From Bacteroidota bacterium (GTDB lineage: Bacteria; Bacteroidota; Bacteroidia; Cytophagales; Cyclobacteriaceae): a stretch of DNA of 29,243 bases. The translations under genes were made by a program, and so were the position numbers. A model generated the notes under the pieces. It saw only the letters and a list, made by a program, of their open reading frames with translations, was not told where the DNA came from and did not search any database. This document shows, piece after piece, positions 22,848-29,243 of the stretch; the stretch's first letter is position 1, and every line of letters begins with the position of its first letter. Location of the stretch: contig JAEYXN010000329.1 in NCBI GenBank assembly GCA_023431285.1, positions 1 through 29,243 on the forward strand, in the 5' to 3' direction.

Positions 22848-24727
22848 AAGAACCGGATCCCCGCTTTTGCGCCCCACCACATGGCGAGATTCATGTCATT
22901 GCCAAATGAACGATCATGGATTATGTCGGGAGTATAATCAATAAAGATCTCAGGGTACTGATCATACGTTGACTTTGTGACGTGTCCGTTCAGAGTTACT
23001 CCGGCGAAGACAGACATCCGTTTGACGAAACGAAAATCAAGCCCCATAAAAACTTTATTGATGAGATTCACTTCATCGATAACGTTACCATCGACAATCT
23101 GATTTGCAGTGATGTCGACGTTCAGGTCGAGCCATTTGGTAAGCTTCGGTGCGGTTCCGATACCATATCCGAAAGTCCATAGCGTTTTTTCATTCTTAAA
23201 GGTTGAAGGATTCGCGCCTGCGGTGAGAATGTTATAGAATGATCTTACACCAGTTCGAAATGCGACATTGGTATAGAAGACTTCGTCAGCAGATATTTCC
23301 AGTTTGTGATATCCCTTTCCCACGAACGAGAGAAACCCTATTGGAATTCCTTTCATCTCTTTAGAAACGTTGATCACGCCCAGTTGTACACCAGTGGCTG
23401 TCTTTCCGAAGTTAATCACGCCGACTTGTGCGCCGCGCATTATTTTGGGCGCGATGTTCACGAGGCCAGAGACCTGCACTCCATGGAAGTCTTTGCCGGC
23501 AACGTTAAACAAGCCTCCGATCTGCGCACCGAAAACCTCCCCCGATGAAAAATTAAAAAGACCTGCGATCTGCGCAGGCCGTGAAGCTCCCACCGTAAAA
23601 TTAAACAAGCCGGCTAGCTGTGGTCGGCGTTGGTTCCCATTGACAAAATTGAAGGTCCCCGCCACCAGGGTTGCCTCGGTCCCTTTCAGCATAAAGTTTG
23701 AAAGTCCTGCTACGCGAACCCCGGTTCCATCACGCGCATTGATGTTTGCAAGGCCGGCAACCTGCGCGCCTTTTACACTGTCCAACGAACCGTTTGCAAG
23801 GCCCGCGAGCTGCACTCCATGCTGTTCACCACCCACACCGTTGAACAAACCGGCCCCTTGAAACCCCTGAACGTTGCCACGGGTTATATTGAATAATCCG
23901 GCCATCTCGAACCTTCTGTTGCCTAACGAATAACCTCCGAGAAGATTCAGGGAAAGATCATTGATCACATGTCCACTCAGATCGCCGTTCGTACCAACGA
24001 ACGGAACAATTCCGAACTGGGTCTTCCGATACATCGTATCACTGATGTTTTCGATGTTGATCGCCTGTTGCGTGAGTTTCTTCGTTGAAAACCAGAAACG
24101 TTTGATCTTCTCACCAACACTGTCAGCCAGAACCGCCATCTTATCCTTATCCACACGAATTGGGATATTCAGCAACCTGTTGTTGCTCCGGGGGACTACA
24201 ACCAGAGTATCCGTGTATTGACTTTTCTTTACAGCAAGCTTAATTTCTTCTCCGGTTGGATGGCGGACTTCGATCTTAAAGTAGCCATACGTATCTGTCA
24301 CAGCGGAGTTGAGGGTTACCGGGTCATAGACACTCACGTTCTTCAGGCGTTTACCTGTAGCTTCATCTACAACGTACCCGCTAAGCACACTCGGATCTCG
24401 GGCGGAAGTTCGCTCTGATTTAACAAGGATTACATATTTGCCGCGTTCGCGGTATTCCATTGATCCTTTGAAAAGCAGATCCAGAATTTCCCTGACTGTC
24501 TTGTTCGTGAACTGATTGGTGATGCGATCATCTTTTTTGATCAGCGAAGACTTATAGGAAAAGTTGAACTTGCCTGCGTCTGCAATTTTCCGGAGTACAT
24601 CGGGCAATCTTTCATTGTTGAAAGAAACGGTTACCTGACGTTCCAGTAATGGAATATTGTCCTGCCCGGAAACATTGACCACTGTAGTAATCAGGAATAG
24701 AACAAAGAAAATCCTACTCGCAGCCAT
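22844..24727 (-). CDS. STN- and carboxypeptidase-like-domain protein with AGLFN-type tandem repeats
   Basis: A 627-residue exported protein, the third gene of a sigma/FecR cassette. Signal peptide (1-~21); STN domain (~28-105, LPDVLRKIADAGKFNFSYK, as in secretins and TonB receptors that signal to FecR); a carboxypeptidase-regulatory-like domain (~113-190). Then thirteen tandem repeats (~273-474) and a beta-rich C-terminal part ending GAKAGIRFF, an aromatic terminus typical of outer-membrane barrels. There is no TonB plug domain. The repeats recall the glycine/asparagine surface repeats of Leptospira LA_2272-type proteins, from memory. It probably sits in the outer membrane and passes a signal to FecR through the STN domain; the ligand is unknown. 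The start is the ATG at 24727, overlapping the fecR end by 14 bases. Confidence 0.8.
   Translation of the reverse strand: MAASRIFFVLFLITTVVNVSGQDNIPLLERQVTVSFNNERLPDVLRKIADAGKFNFSYKSSLIKKDDRITNQFTNKTVREILDLLFKGSMEYRERGKYVILVKSERTSARDPSVLSGYVVDEATGKRLKNVSVYDPVTLNSAVTDTYGYFKIEVRHPTGEEIKLAVKKSQYTDTLVVVPRSNNRLLNIPIRVDKDKMAVLADSVGEKIKRFWFSTKKLTQQAINIENISDTMYRKTQFGIVPFVGTNGDLSGHVINDLSLNLLGGYSLGNRRFEMAGLFNITRGNVQGFQGAGLFNGVGGEQHGVQLAGLANGSLDSVKGAQVAGLANINARDGTGVRVAGLSNFMLKGTEATLVAGTFNFVNGNQRRPQLAGLFNFTVGASRPAQIAGLFNFSSGEVFGAQIGGLFNVAGKDFHGVQVSGLVNIAPKIMRGAQVGVINFGKTATGVQLGVINVSKEMKGIPIGFLSFVGKGYHKLEISADEVFYTNVAFRTGVRSFYNILTAGANPSTFKNEKTLWTFGYGIGTAPKLTKWLDLNVDITANQIVDGNVIDEVNLINKVFMGLDFRFVKRMSVFAGVTLNGHVTKSTYDQYPEIFIDYTPDIIHDRSFGNDMNLAMWWGAKAGIRFF
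23306..23911 (-). repeat. Thirteen coding tandem repeats (10 x 16 codons, 3 x 14 codons)
   Basis: In the translated frame, ten consecutive 16-residue units share the pattern [VA]-Q-[VLI]-A-G-L-[FAV]-N followed by eight variable residues usually ending in Gly, for example AQIAGLFNFSSGEVFG and VQVSGLVNIAPKIMRG. They are followed by three 14-residue units such as AQVGVINFGKTATG and VQLGVINVSKEMKG. There are no insertions within either block. The DNA copies have diverged from one another, so this is an old protein repeat rather than recent DNA duplication. Confidence 0.9.
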
Positions 24728-25709
24728 CACCTTTCAAAGTAATTCCATCCGCCTCTTTCGTGATTGTCAGGCCAAAGGTTTCTGCAATGACCGCAGCGAT
24801 CTCTTCAACTGATTCGTTACGGAACGATACAGTTATCGGACAGTTCTTCAGGTTGTCATCGATCTTGATGGGAGTTTCATACACTTCATTAAGTGCGACG
24901 ACAGCATCCGCCAATCGTGTTCCGGCAAACACAAAGAATTTGGTTTTGTAAGCTGTAATATTCGGTTCAGGTGCATCGATGGTGAATTCTTTCGTTTTCT
25001 TGTTGTACACACCTTTACCGCTTTCCTTGAGACGAATTCCAGGATTGTCCGCGGTATAGAAAACGACCTCACCTTCTTCAACGAGCACTTCAATAAGATC
25101 GCTGTCAGGATATGCTTTCACATTGAACGAAGTTCCGATATCCCGAATGAACACATCTCCTGAGCGGACGATGAATTGCTCTTCCTTCTTAGCATGAATA
25201 CTGAAATATGCCTCGCCTTCAAGCTTAACGGTGCGCGTCTTCTTTTCCTTGTTGAACTCAAAATCCAGGCGGGTCATTTTGTTCAAAAAGACATCTGTTC
25301 CATCGGGAAGTGTGTCTGCCAGGGAGTGATCACGGGAAGCAAGCTGGACAGATTGCATGCCGGTTTCGTTATCTCTTAACAGATAAATGCCTGCAATCGC
25401 GAGCACAAGGATCGCGGCTGCTGCCTTCCACCATTGGAACGTGGTTGTACCAGGATTCAGCGGCACTACTTTCCCTCTCGAAGTGTCAAGACGTTGTTTC
25501 AGTTTTCGCCATGCAGCGTCGGTGTCATAACCATGGTTGTCGGCGATCGCTGAAGATCCCTCAAAGATCTTCTTCATCTGTGAAAAATATCGTTGATTCT
25601 CTTCACTCTCCTCCAGCCAATCAGTGATAAGCGCATGCTCGGAAGTTGTTGCTTCTCCAGCAAGCAATTTGCCGATCAGTTCGTCGATATGTTCGTTGTT
25701 CAGTCTCAA
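24714..25709 (-). CDS. FecR-type anti-sigma factor
   Basis: A 331-residue inner-membrane signalling protein. The cytoplasmic N-terminal part (1-~90, ELIGKLLAGEATTSEHALITDWL) should bind the sigma factor. One transmembrane helix follows (~93-113, WWKAAAAILVLAIAGIYLL), then a periplasmic FecR domain (~125-235, TLPDGTDVFLNKMTRL, GEAYFSI, GTSFNVKAY) and a C-terminal DUF4974/secretin-like domain (~250-325). The start is TTG at 25709, whose TG is part of the sigma gene's TGA (TTGA overlap). No ATG fits and the N-terminus matches the family, so translational coupling is likely. It should hold the adjacent ECF sigma factor and receive a signal from the STN protein. Confidence 0.92.
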   Translation of the reverse strand: MRLNNEHIDELIGKLLAGEATTSEHALITDWLEESEENQRYFSQMKKIFEGSSAIADNHGYDTDAAWRKLKQRLDTSRGKVVPLNPGTTTFQWWKAAAAILVLAIAGIYLLRDNETGMQSVQLASRDHSLADTLPDGTDVFLNKMTRLDFEFNKEKKTRTVKLEGEAYFSIHAKKEEQFIVRSGDVFIRDIGTSFNVKAYPDSDLIEVLVEEGEVVFYTADNPGIRLKESGKGVYNKKTKEFTIDAPEPNITAYKTKFFVFAGTRLADAVVALNEVYETPIKIDDNLKNCPITVSFRNESVEEIAAVIAETFGLTITKEADGITLKGDGCE

Positions 25710-26284
25710 TCCAGTAGTCCCCTCATTATGATAAGCAGCAATGGCAGGTAGTCCTTCAGTTGCTCACGCATGATCCGTAAAGCCTTTCCCATGTGATTCT
25801 CCACTGTCTTTATGGATATGTTCAATTGCTCTGCTATTTCAGAATATTTTAGTTCTTCAAAACGACTGAGCTTAAAAACCAGACGACACTGTTCCGGGAG
25901 TGACTCCATTGCACCATGTATCCGAGATTCGAGTTCAGAGGCCATCACGGTACGCGAAACGGATTCTACGCTGCGTTCGCCCATTGCCATTTCCGCGGCG
26001 ACATGTTGTTGCTTAACCTTTTCATGTTTGATCACATTAAGGCAGGCATTCCGGACCATAGCATACAGATAAGGCTTTACGCCCGTCCGAATTTCAAGTA
26101 CTTCGCGTTTTTCCCAGACCTGCAGAAACGTGGCCTGAACAATCTCCTCAGCGTCGTCGTGATCCTGCACAAACGTGTATGCGTAGTTGCAGAGAGGTTG
26201 ATAATAGGTCCTGAACAGCATCTCAAAAGCAGTTATATCACCCGCCTTCAGCGTTTCAAGTAGCTGGTTATCGCGTAATTCCAC
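25706..26284 (-). CDS. ECF RNA polymerase sigma factor (Bacteroidota FecI-like)
   Basis: A 192-residue sigma-70-family factor with region 2 (~15-85: AFEMLFRTYYQPLCNYAYTFVQDHDDAEEIVQATFLQVWEKR gives the core-binding and -10 recognition helices) and region 4 (~125-180: LPEQCRLVFKLSRF and YSEIAEQLNISIKTVENHMGKA as the helix-turn-helix). It starts with GTG at 26284; no earlier in-frame ATG fits, and a start at the first internal Met would cut into region 2. It heads the three-gene leftward cassette and overlaps fecR by four bases. I saw no -7 box in the 96-base gap upstream, consistent with control by its own or another sigma factor, though that is only inference. Confidence 0.93.
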   Translation of the reverse strand: MELRDNQLLETLKAGDITAFEMLFRTYYQPLCNYAYTFVQDHDDAEEIVQATFLQVWEKREVLEIRTGVKPYLYAMVRNACLNVIKHEKVKQQHVAAEMAMGERSVESVSRTVMASELESRIHGAMESLPEQCRLVFKLSRFEELKYSEIAEQLNISIKTVENHMGKALRIMREQLKDYLPLLLIIMRGLLD

Positions 26285-26380
26285 CGCTTTTTAGTTCTTT
26301 TATCAGCGAAATGTACGTTTTTCAGGCGTTTAGGTTAAGACAACCTGGAAAACTTTTACCCCTATCGCTTTCGCGGAATT

Positions 26381-26959
26381 TTACAAAGATTCTCCCAGCC
26401 AGACCAATTTGGACGAATGAATGCGGATTATACCATCTTTCTCGGCCACAAAAGATCCTCCCTCTTTTATAAGGTTCTGGACTGAAAGCAATTTATCATT
26501 CGCACTTTCGCGGATAAAAAGTCTAGAACCCGCGGGCAACCACTTTTCATAGGCGCCAGTGATGGGAATCCAACGGATGTCGTTAGTTACAATGGTGATC
26601 CTGAAATCCGAAAAGCAACGCTCAGCATGGGTCCGTATTCTGTCCAGGTCGTCCACTGCAAGGGTGACTTCATGCTGATGTCGCGGCTTCAAAAATGAAC
26701 TAAGTGCATGGAAGACATCATCAGCACGAATAATGGGAACAGACTGCTCTTCCAGTAGCCTTGCCGTGGCAGGCGTGTCGCCAATCGCAATGACTGCGTC
26801 AATACTTATTCCCCAGGTCAGCACGCGTTCAAGGGCATCTGAGGCGACCAACACTCGCGGTGACCACTCAAGTAATGATGCAATACTGTCAAAAGAGGCG
26901 CCCTCCATGACCAGCATCGCCGGCTCCTGACCTTCCTTTACAAAATGATGGGACGACAT
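26381..26959 (-). CDS. Thiamine-pyrophosphokinase-like protein, possibly not a kinase
   Basis: A 192-residue soluble protein I can only place tentatively. Its layout follows thiamine pyrophosphokinase: an N-terminal Rossmann-like half (LVMEGASFDSI, VLVASDALERVLTWGISIDAVIAIGDTPAT) and a beta-rich C-terminal half (RLFIRESANDKLLSVQNL, FVAEKDGIIRI). In true kinases the GI-x-PD-x-x-IGDFDS loop carries catalytic aspartates; here the loop reads AIGDTPA, so one acidic position is lost. It may be a diverged kinase, a thiamine-binding protein or something else with the fold. It sits 96 bases upstream of the sigma gene on the same strand and is divergent from the DUF4254 gene. Confidence 0.5.
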   Translation of the reverse strand: MSSHHFVKEGQEPAMLVMEGASFDSIASLLEWSPRVLVASDALERVLTWGISIDAVIAIGDTPATARLLEEQSVPIIRADDVFHALSSFLKPRHQHEVTLAVDDLDRIRTHAERCFSDFRITIVTNDIRWIPITGAYEKWLPAGSRLFIRESANDKLLSVQNLIKEGGSFVAEKDGIIRIHSSKLVWLGESL

Positions 26960-27086
26960 TCTGGCGTTTTCCAGGCCAAGGTAAAGAAACAGCGAACAGA
27001 TCGAAAGAGCGCCACGGATATTCAGTCAACACCCGGCCTTTCCAGGTAGATGATTTTCCTTAACTTGCACCTCATATTTTTTTGCT

Positions 27087-27695
27087 ATGGTGTCAGCACA
27101 GGACTGCTTCGAAGTCTTTGAGAAAAGCATCGATGATTATCATGTTAAGGATGATGTCGATACAGTGATAAGTAATCCCTACAAGGAAGAGAGTTTCGAG
27201 TTCCTTCTGTACGGGAAGAACTGGATTGATACTGTGCAGTGGCACCTGGAAGATATCATCCGGTCCCCGGAAATCGACCCGACCGACGCTCTGAAAATAA
27301 AACGCAGGATTGATAAGTCTAATCAGGACCGGACTGATCTGGTTGAAAAAATCGATGACCACTTCCTTCATCTGTTTAAGGATGTTGTCCCGAAAAGTGA
27401 GGCACGCATCAACTCTGAAACACCGGCGTGGCTACTCGACCGGATGAGTATACTGACGTTGAAGATATTTCACATGAAAGAACAGGTTTCCCGAACTGAT
27501 GCGAGCCGCGAACACATCGAAAAATGCAGCGCTAAACTGGCTGTGTTGCTGGAACAAAAGGAGGATATGAAACTGGCGTTTGATGAGCTGATGGAAGATA
27601 TCTCGAGTGGTAGCCGTCGTTTTAAAGTTTACAGGCAAATGAAGATGTACAACGACGAATCACTCAACCCGGTCCTTTATTCTCAAAAGAAGTAA
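27087..27695 (+). CDS. DUF4254 domain protein
   Basis: A 202-residue, mostly helical, soluble protein. The core NWIDTVQWHLEDIIRSPEID, followed by ALKIKRRIDKSNQDRTDLVEKID and a second helical half (AWLLDRMSILTLKIFHM), is what I recall of the DUF4254 family of Bacteroidota. The conserved W-H-x-E-D and R-[IN]-[DN]-x-[LSN]-N-Q-x-R patterns suggest a binding or catalytic pocket, but no activity is known to me. It lies 11 bases before a GT9 glycosyltransferase gene, so involvement in envelope glycan synthesis is a fair guess. Confidence 0.8.
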   Translation: MVSAQDCFEVFEKSIDDYHVKDDVDTVISNPYKEESFEFLLYGKNWIDTVQWHLEDIIRSPEIDPTDALKIKRRIDKSNQDRTDLVEKIDDHFLHLFKDVVPKSEARINSETPAWLLDRMSILTLKIFHMKEQVSRTDASREHIEKCSAKLAVLLEQKEDMKLAFDELMEDISSGSRRFKVYRQMKMYNDESLNPVLYSQKK

Positions 27696-27706
27696 TTCTT
27701 ATCGCT

Positions 27707-28759
27707 TTGCGTAAAATTCTCGTACTTCGATTCTCGGCAATGGGCGACGTCGTACTCCTGGTACCAGTGATCCGTTCACTTGTTGCTGCTCATCCCGATG
27801 TGGAGGTTACCATTGTTACGAGACCGAAGTTCGCTTCCTTTTTTACAGGTATGGAACGCGTTGTGCCCTTCCCTGCGGATGTGGATTACACCTATAACGG
27901 CATCTTCGGAATGCGGGAGTTATTCAAGAAACTTCTCCGTAAGGGTCACTATGAAGTCGTTGTCGACGCTCATGATCACATACGCACGATGGTGCTGCGG
28001 ACCTTATTCAAATTATTCGGCGTACCTGTCGTTGTTTTTCAGAAGGGACGGGCAGAGAAAAAGAAATTCACTCAGAAAGAGGGAAAGGAAACAAAGCCGC
28101 TCCCGCATACAATTCAGCGTTATAAGCAAGCTTTTGAGAATGCCGGATTCGCATTCAAAATGCTTTCACCGCCCTATCTGTCTTTGAATGAAACTCCGAC
28201 ACAGGAAGCTGAAAGCTGGCTTTCATCAAACGGAATTTTCAAAAATGAAAAATGGATTGGCATAGCTCCTTTTGCAATGCATACCACCAAAATATGGCCT
28301 CTGTCGAATTATTCTGTCTTAATCCGACAGATCCTGGAGAAGTTCAATGCGAAATTCTTTTTATTCGGTGGTGGAGAGAAAGAGATTGCTTTTTTCAACG
28401 AGCTGAAAAACGAGTTCCCTGCGCATTGCCATGTCGTTGCAGGCGAGATGAAGATCAAACCCGAGCTTGCATTAATGTCGAAGCTCGACGCGCTGGTTTG
28501 TGTAGATTCTTCGAACATGCACTTTGGAAATCTCCTGGGTTTGCCCGTGATCTCAATCTGGGGGGGCACCCATCCTGATATTGGATTTGGGCCACTGGAC
28601 AAGAATCAGGAATCCATTCTTCAGATTTCCCGCGATGAACTTCCTTGCCGTCCATGCTCGGTGTATGGAAGGGAACGTTGTTACCGGGGCGATTTTGCCT
28701 GCATGACCCGTATTACCCCTGAAGCAGTTGCCGACATGGTCGTACAGAAAATCATCTGA
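27707..28759 (+). CDS. GT9-family glycosyltransferase (heptosyltransferase-like)
   Basis: A 350-residue GT-B enzyme of the ADP-heptose:LPS heptosyltransferase family. The N-terminal KILVLRFSAMGDVVLLVPV (3-21) is the family acceptor-side motif. The C-terminal half has IGIAPFA, FLFGGGEKEI, CVDSSNMHFGNLLGLP and the sugar-nucleotide motif WGGTHPDIGFGPL, and a Cys-rich tail (CRPC...CYRGDFACM) typical of this family. The start is TTG at 27707, needed to keep the first beta strand. It probably adds a sugar to the lipopolysaccharide core or another surface glycan; heptose itself is not proven. Confidence 0.9.
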   Translation: MRKILVLRFSAMGDVVLLVPVIRSLVAAHPDVEVTIVTRPKFASFFTGMERVVPFPADVDYTYNGIFGMRELFKKLLRKGHYEVVVDAHDHIRTMVLRTLFKLFGVPVVVFQKGRAEKKKFTQKEGKETKPLPHTIQRYKQAFENAGFAFKMLSPPYLSLNETPTQEAESWLSSNGIFKNEKWIGIAPFAMHTTKIWPLSNYSVLIRQILEKFNAKFFLFGGGEKEIAFFNELKNEFPAHCHVVAGEMKIKPELALMSKLDALVCVDSSNMHFGNLLGLPVISIWGGTHPDIGFGPLDKNQESILQISRDELPCRPCSVYGRERCYRGDFACMTRITPEAVADMVVQKII

Positions 28760-28940
28760 CATGGAAGCTCCATCGAAGCCCGGATGGGTTGGTGGATCCG
28801 ACCATTGCCATTGAAATTGCAAAAACAGAAACCCAATTTGGCCCCTATGCGTTTGACAAACAGGCTAGGTGAAAAGTCAGTTTTGATCGCACGCAACCAA
28901 TTCACGATATTCCAGTCTATTCCCGACATCATCTTCATTT

Positions 28941-29243
28941 ATGATTAAGAATTTTATCACAATCACGGTAAGAAGTTTCCTCCGTCAACGCCTCTATTCT
29001 GTCATAAACGTTGCCGGTCTGGCTTCAGGATTATTGTGCGTCATGTTCATCTATTTGTGGGTCACTGATGAACTGAAAAAAGACGGCTTTCATCATGAGG
29101 GAGAAAAGATCTTCAGAGTAATGTCAAACCTGACCCGGGAAGATGGCGAGGTTTTAACATGGTTCGTAACACCCGGACCACTTGCCGAGGATACAAAAGA
29201 AAACTTCTCCGAGATAGAGGATCTTGCTCGTCTGGCTCCGAAT
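28941..29243 (+). CDS. ABC transporter permease, MacB/FtsX type (3' part cut by window edge)
   Basis: An open frame of 101 codons from the ATG at 28941 continues off the window. The start (MIKNFITITVRSFLRQRLYS, then VINVAGLASGLLCVMFIYLWV as first transmembrane helix, then DGFHHEGEKIFRVMSN) is the standard N-terminus of the large Bacteroidota ABC permeases. These carry a MacB-like periplasmic core domain and FtsX-like helices, and act in efflux or in moving molecules across the periplasm. The expected length is near 780-800 residues. The 181-base gap before it shows no gene, no terminator and no exact -7 box. Confidence 0.85.
   Translation, partial: MIKNFITITVRSFLRQRLYSVINVAGLASGLLCVMFIYLWVTDELKKDGFHHEGEKIFRVMSNLTREDGEVLTWFVTPGPLAEDTKENFSEIEDLARLAPN

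Noticed and set aside
23370..23861. Rightward 163-residue open frame with its own 16-residue repeats
   Set aside because: It is the antisense image of the AGLFN repeat block; the periodicity of the real gene keeps the opposite frame open and mirrors the repeats. It has no promoter or family match.
23306..23911. Tandem repeats as a possible CRISPR or satellite array
   Set aside because: The units are 48 and 42 bases, in frame, diverged at DNA level, and code for a conserved protein pattern; there are no identical repeats with unique spacers.

Overview
The window looks like a chromosomal segment of a Bacteroidota bacterium, most likely a Cytophagales-type member. The evidence is an Oar-type TonB-dependent receptor, a sigma-70/FecR/STN-domain cassette, a DUF4254-GT9 pair, a PSD-A type phosphatidylserine decarboxylase, several TAnnTTTG (-7) promoter boxes and almost no Shine-Dalgarno sequences. 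I see 27 protein genes, two of them cut by the window ends. I see no tRNA or rRNA gene, CRISPR array, insertion sequence or phage gene. No gene-free stretch exceeds about 280 bases.

Layout. Bases 1-2623 hold two exported proteins that seem to share a domain and that flank a PnuC-type vitamin transporter. Bases 2624-8610 form a kynurenine-degradation locus. A leftward pair (2-aminomuconate-semialdehyde-type dehydrogenase and a short-chain dehydrogenase lacking the usual Tyr/Lys) diverges from a rightward operon: 3-hydroxyanthranilate dioxygenase, an O6-alkylguanine-DNA alkyltransferase, kynureninase and kynurenine 3-monooxygenase. Together these would take kynurenine to 3-hydroxykynurenine, 3-hydroxyanthranilate and aminocarboxymuconate semialdehyde, with later oxidation of aminomuconate semialdehyde. 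The decarboxylase and deaminase steps are not in the window. Bases 8611-13410 hold an MltF-like lytic transglycosylase and a large Oar-like outer-membrane receptor separated by a textbook intrinsic terminator. Next is an exported endonuclease/exonuclease/phosphatase-fold enzyme (13601-14428), then a leftward group dusB - GT-C glycosyltransferase - Asp-box propeller - DUF3291-like protein (18609-14432).

Bases 18715-22847 run rightward: CPBP membrane protease, CdsA, glutamate dehydrogenase and phosphatidylserine decarboxylase. CdsA and Psd are both membrane phospholipid synthesis enzymes. Bases 22844-26284 are a leftward ECF sigma - FecR anti-sigma - STN-protein cassette. Its last gene is not a TonB receptor: after the STN and carboxypeptidase-like domains it carries thirteen strictly periodic AGLFN-type repeats and a barrel-like C-terminus. 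This is the least explained system here. The right end holds a thiamine-pyrophosphokinase-like protein of uncertain activity, DUF4254 and GT9 glycosyltransferase genes, and the start of an ABC transporter permease.

The locus is very compact. All four convergent gene pairs end within 3 bases of each other, and in three of them the stop codons touch or overlap. Several starts are non-ATG (GTG for KMO, CdsA and the sigma factor; TTG for FecR and GT9) and are supported by N-terminal family conservation and overlap with the preceding stop.
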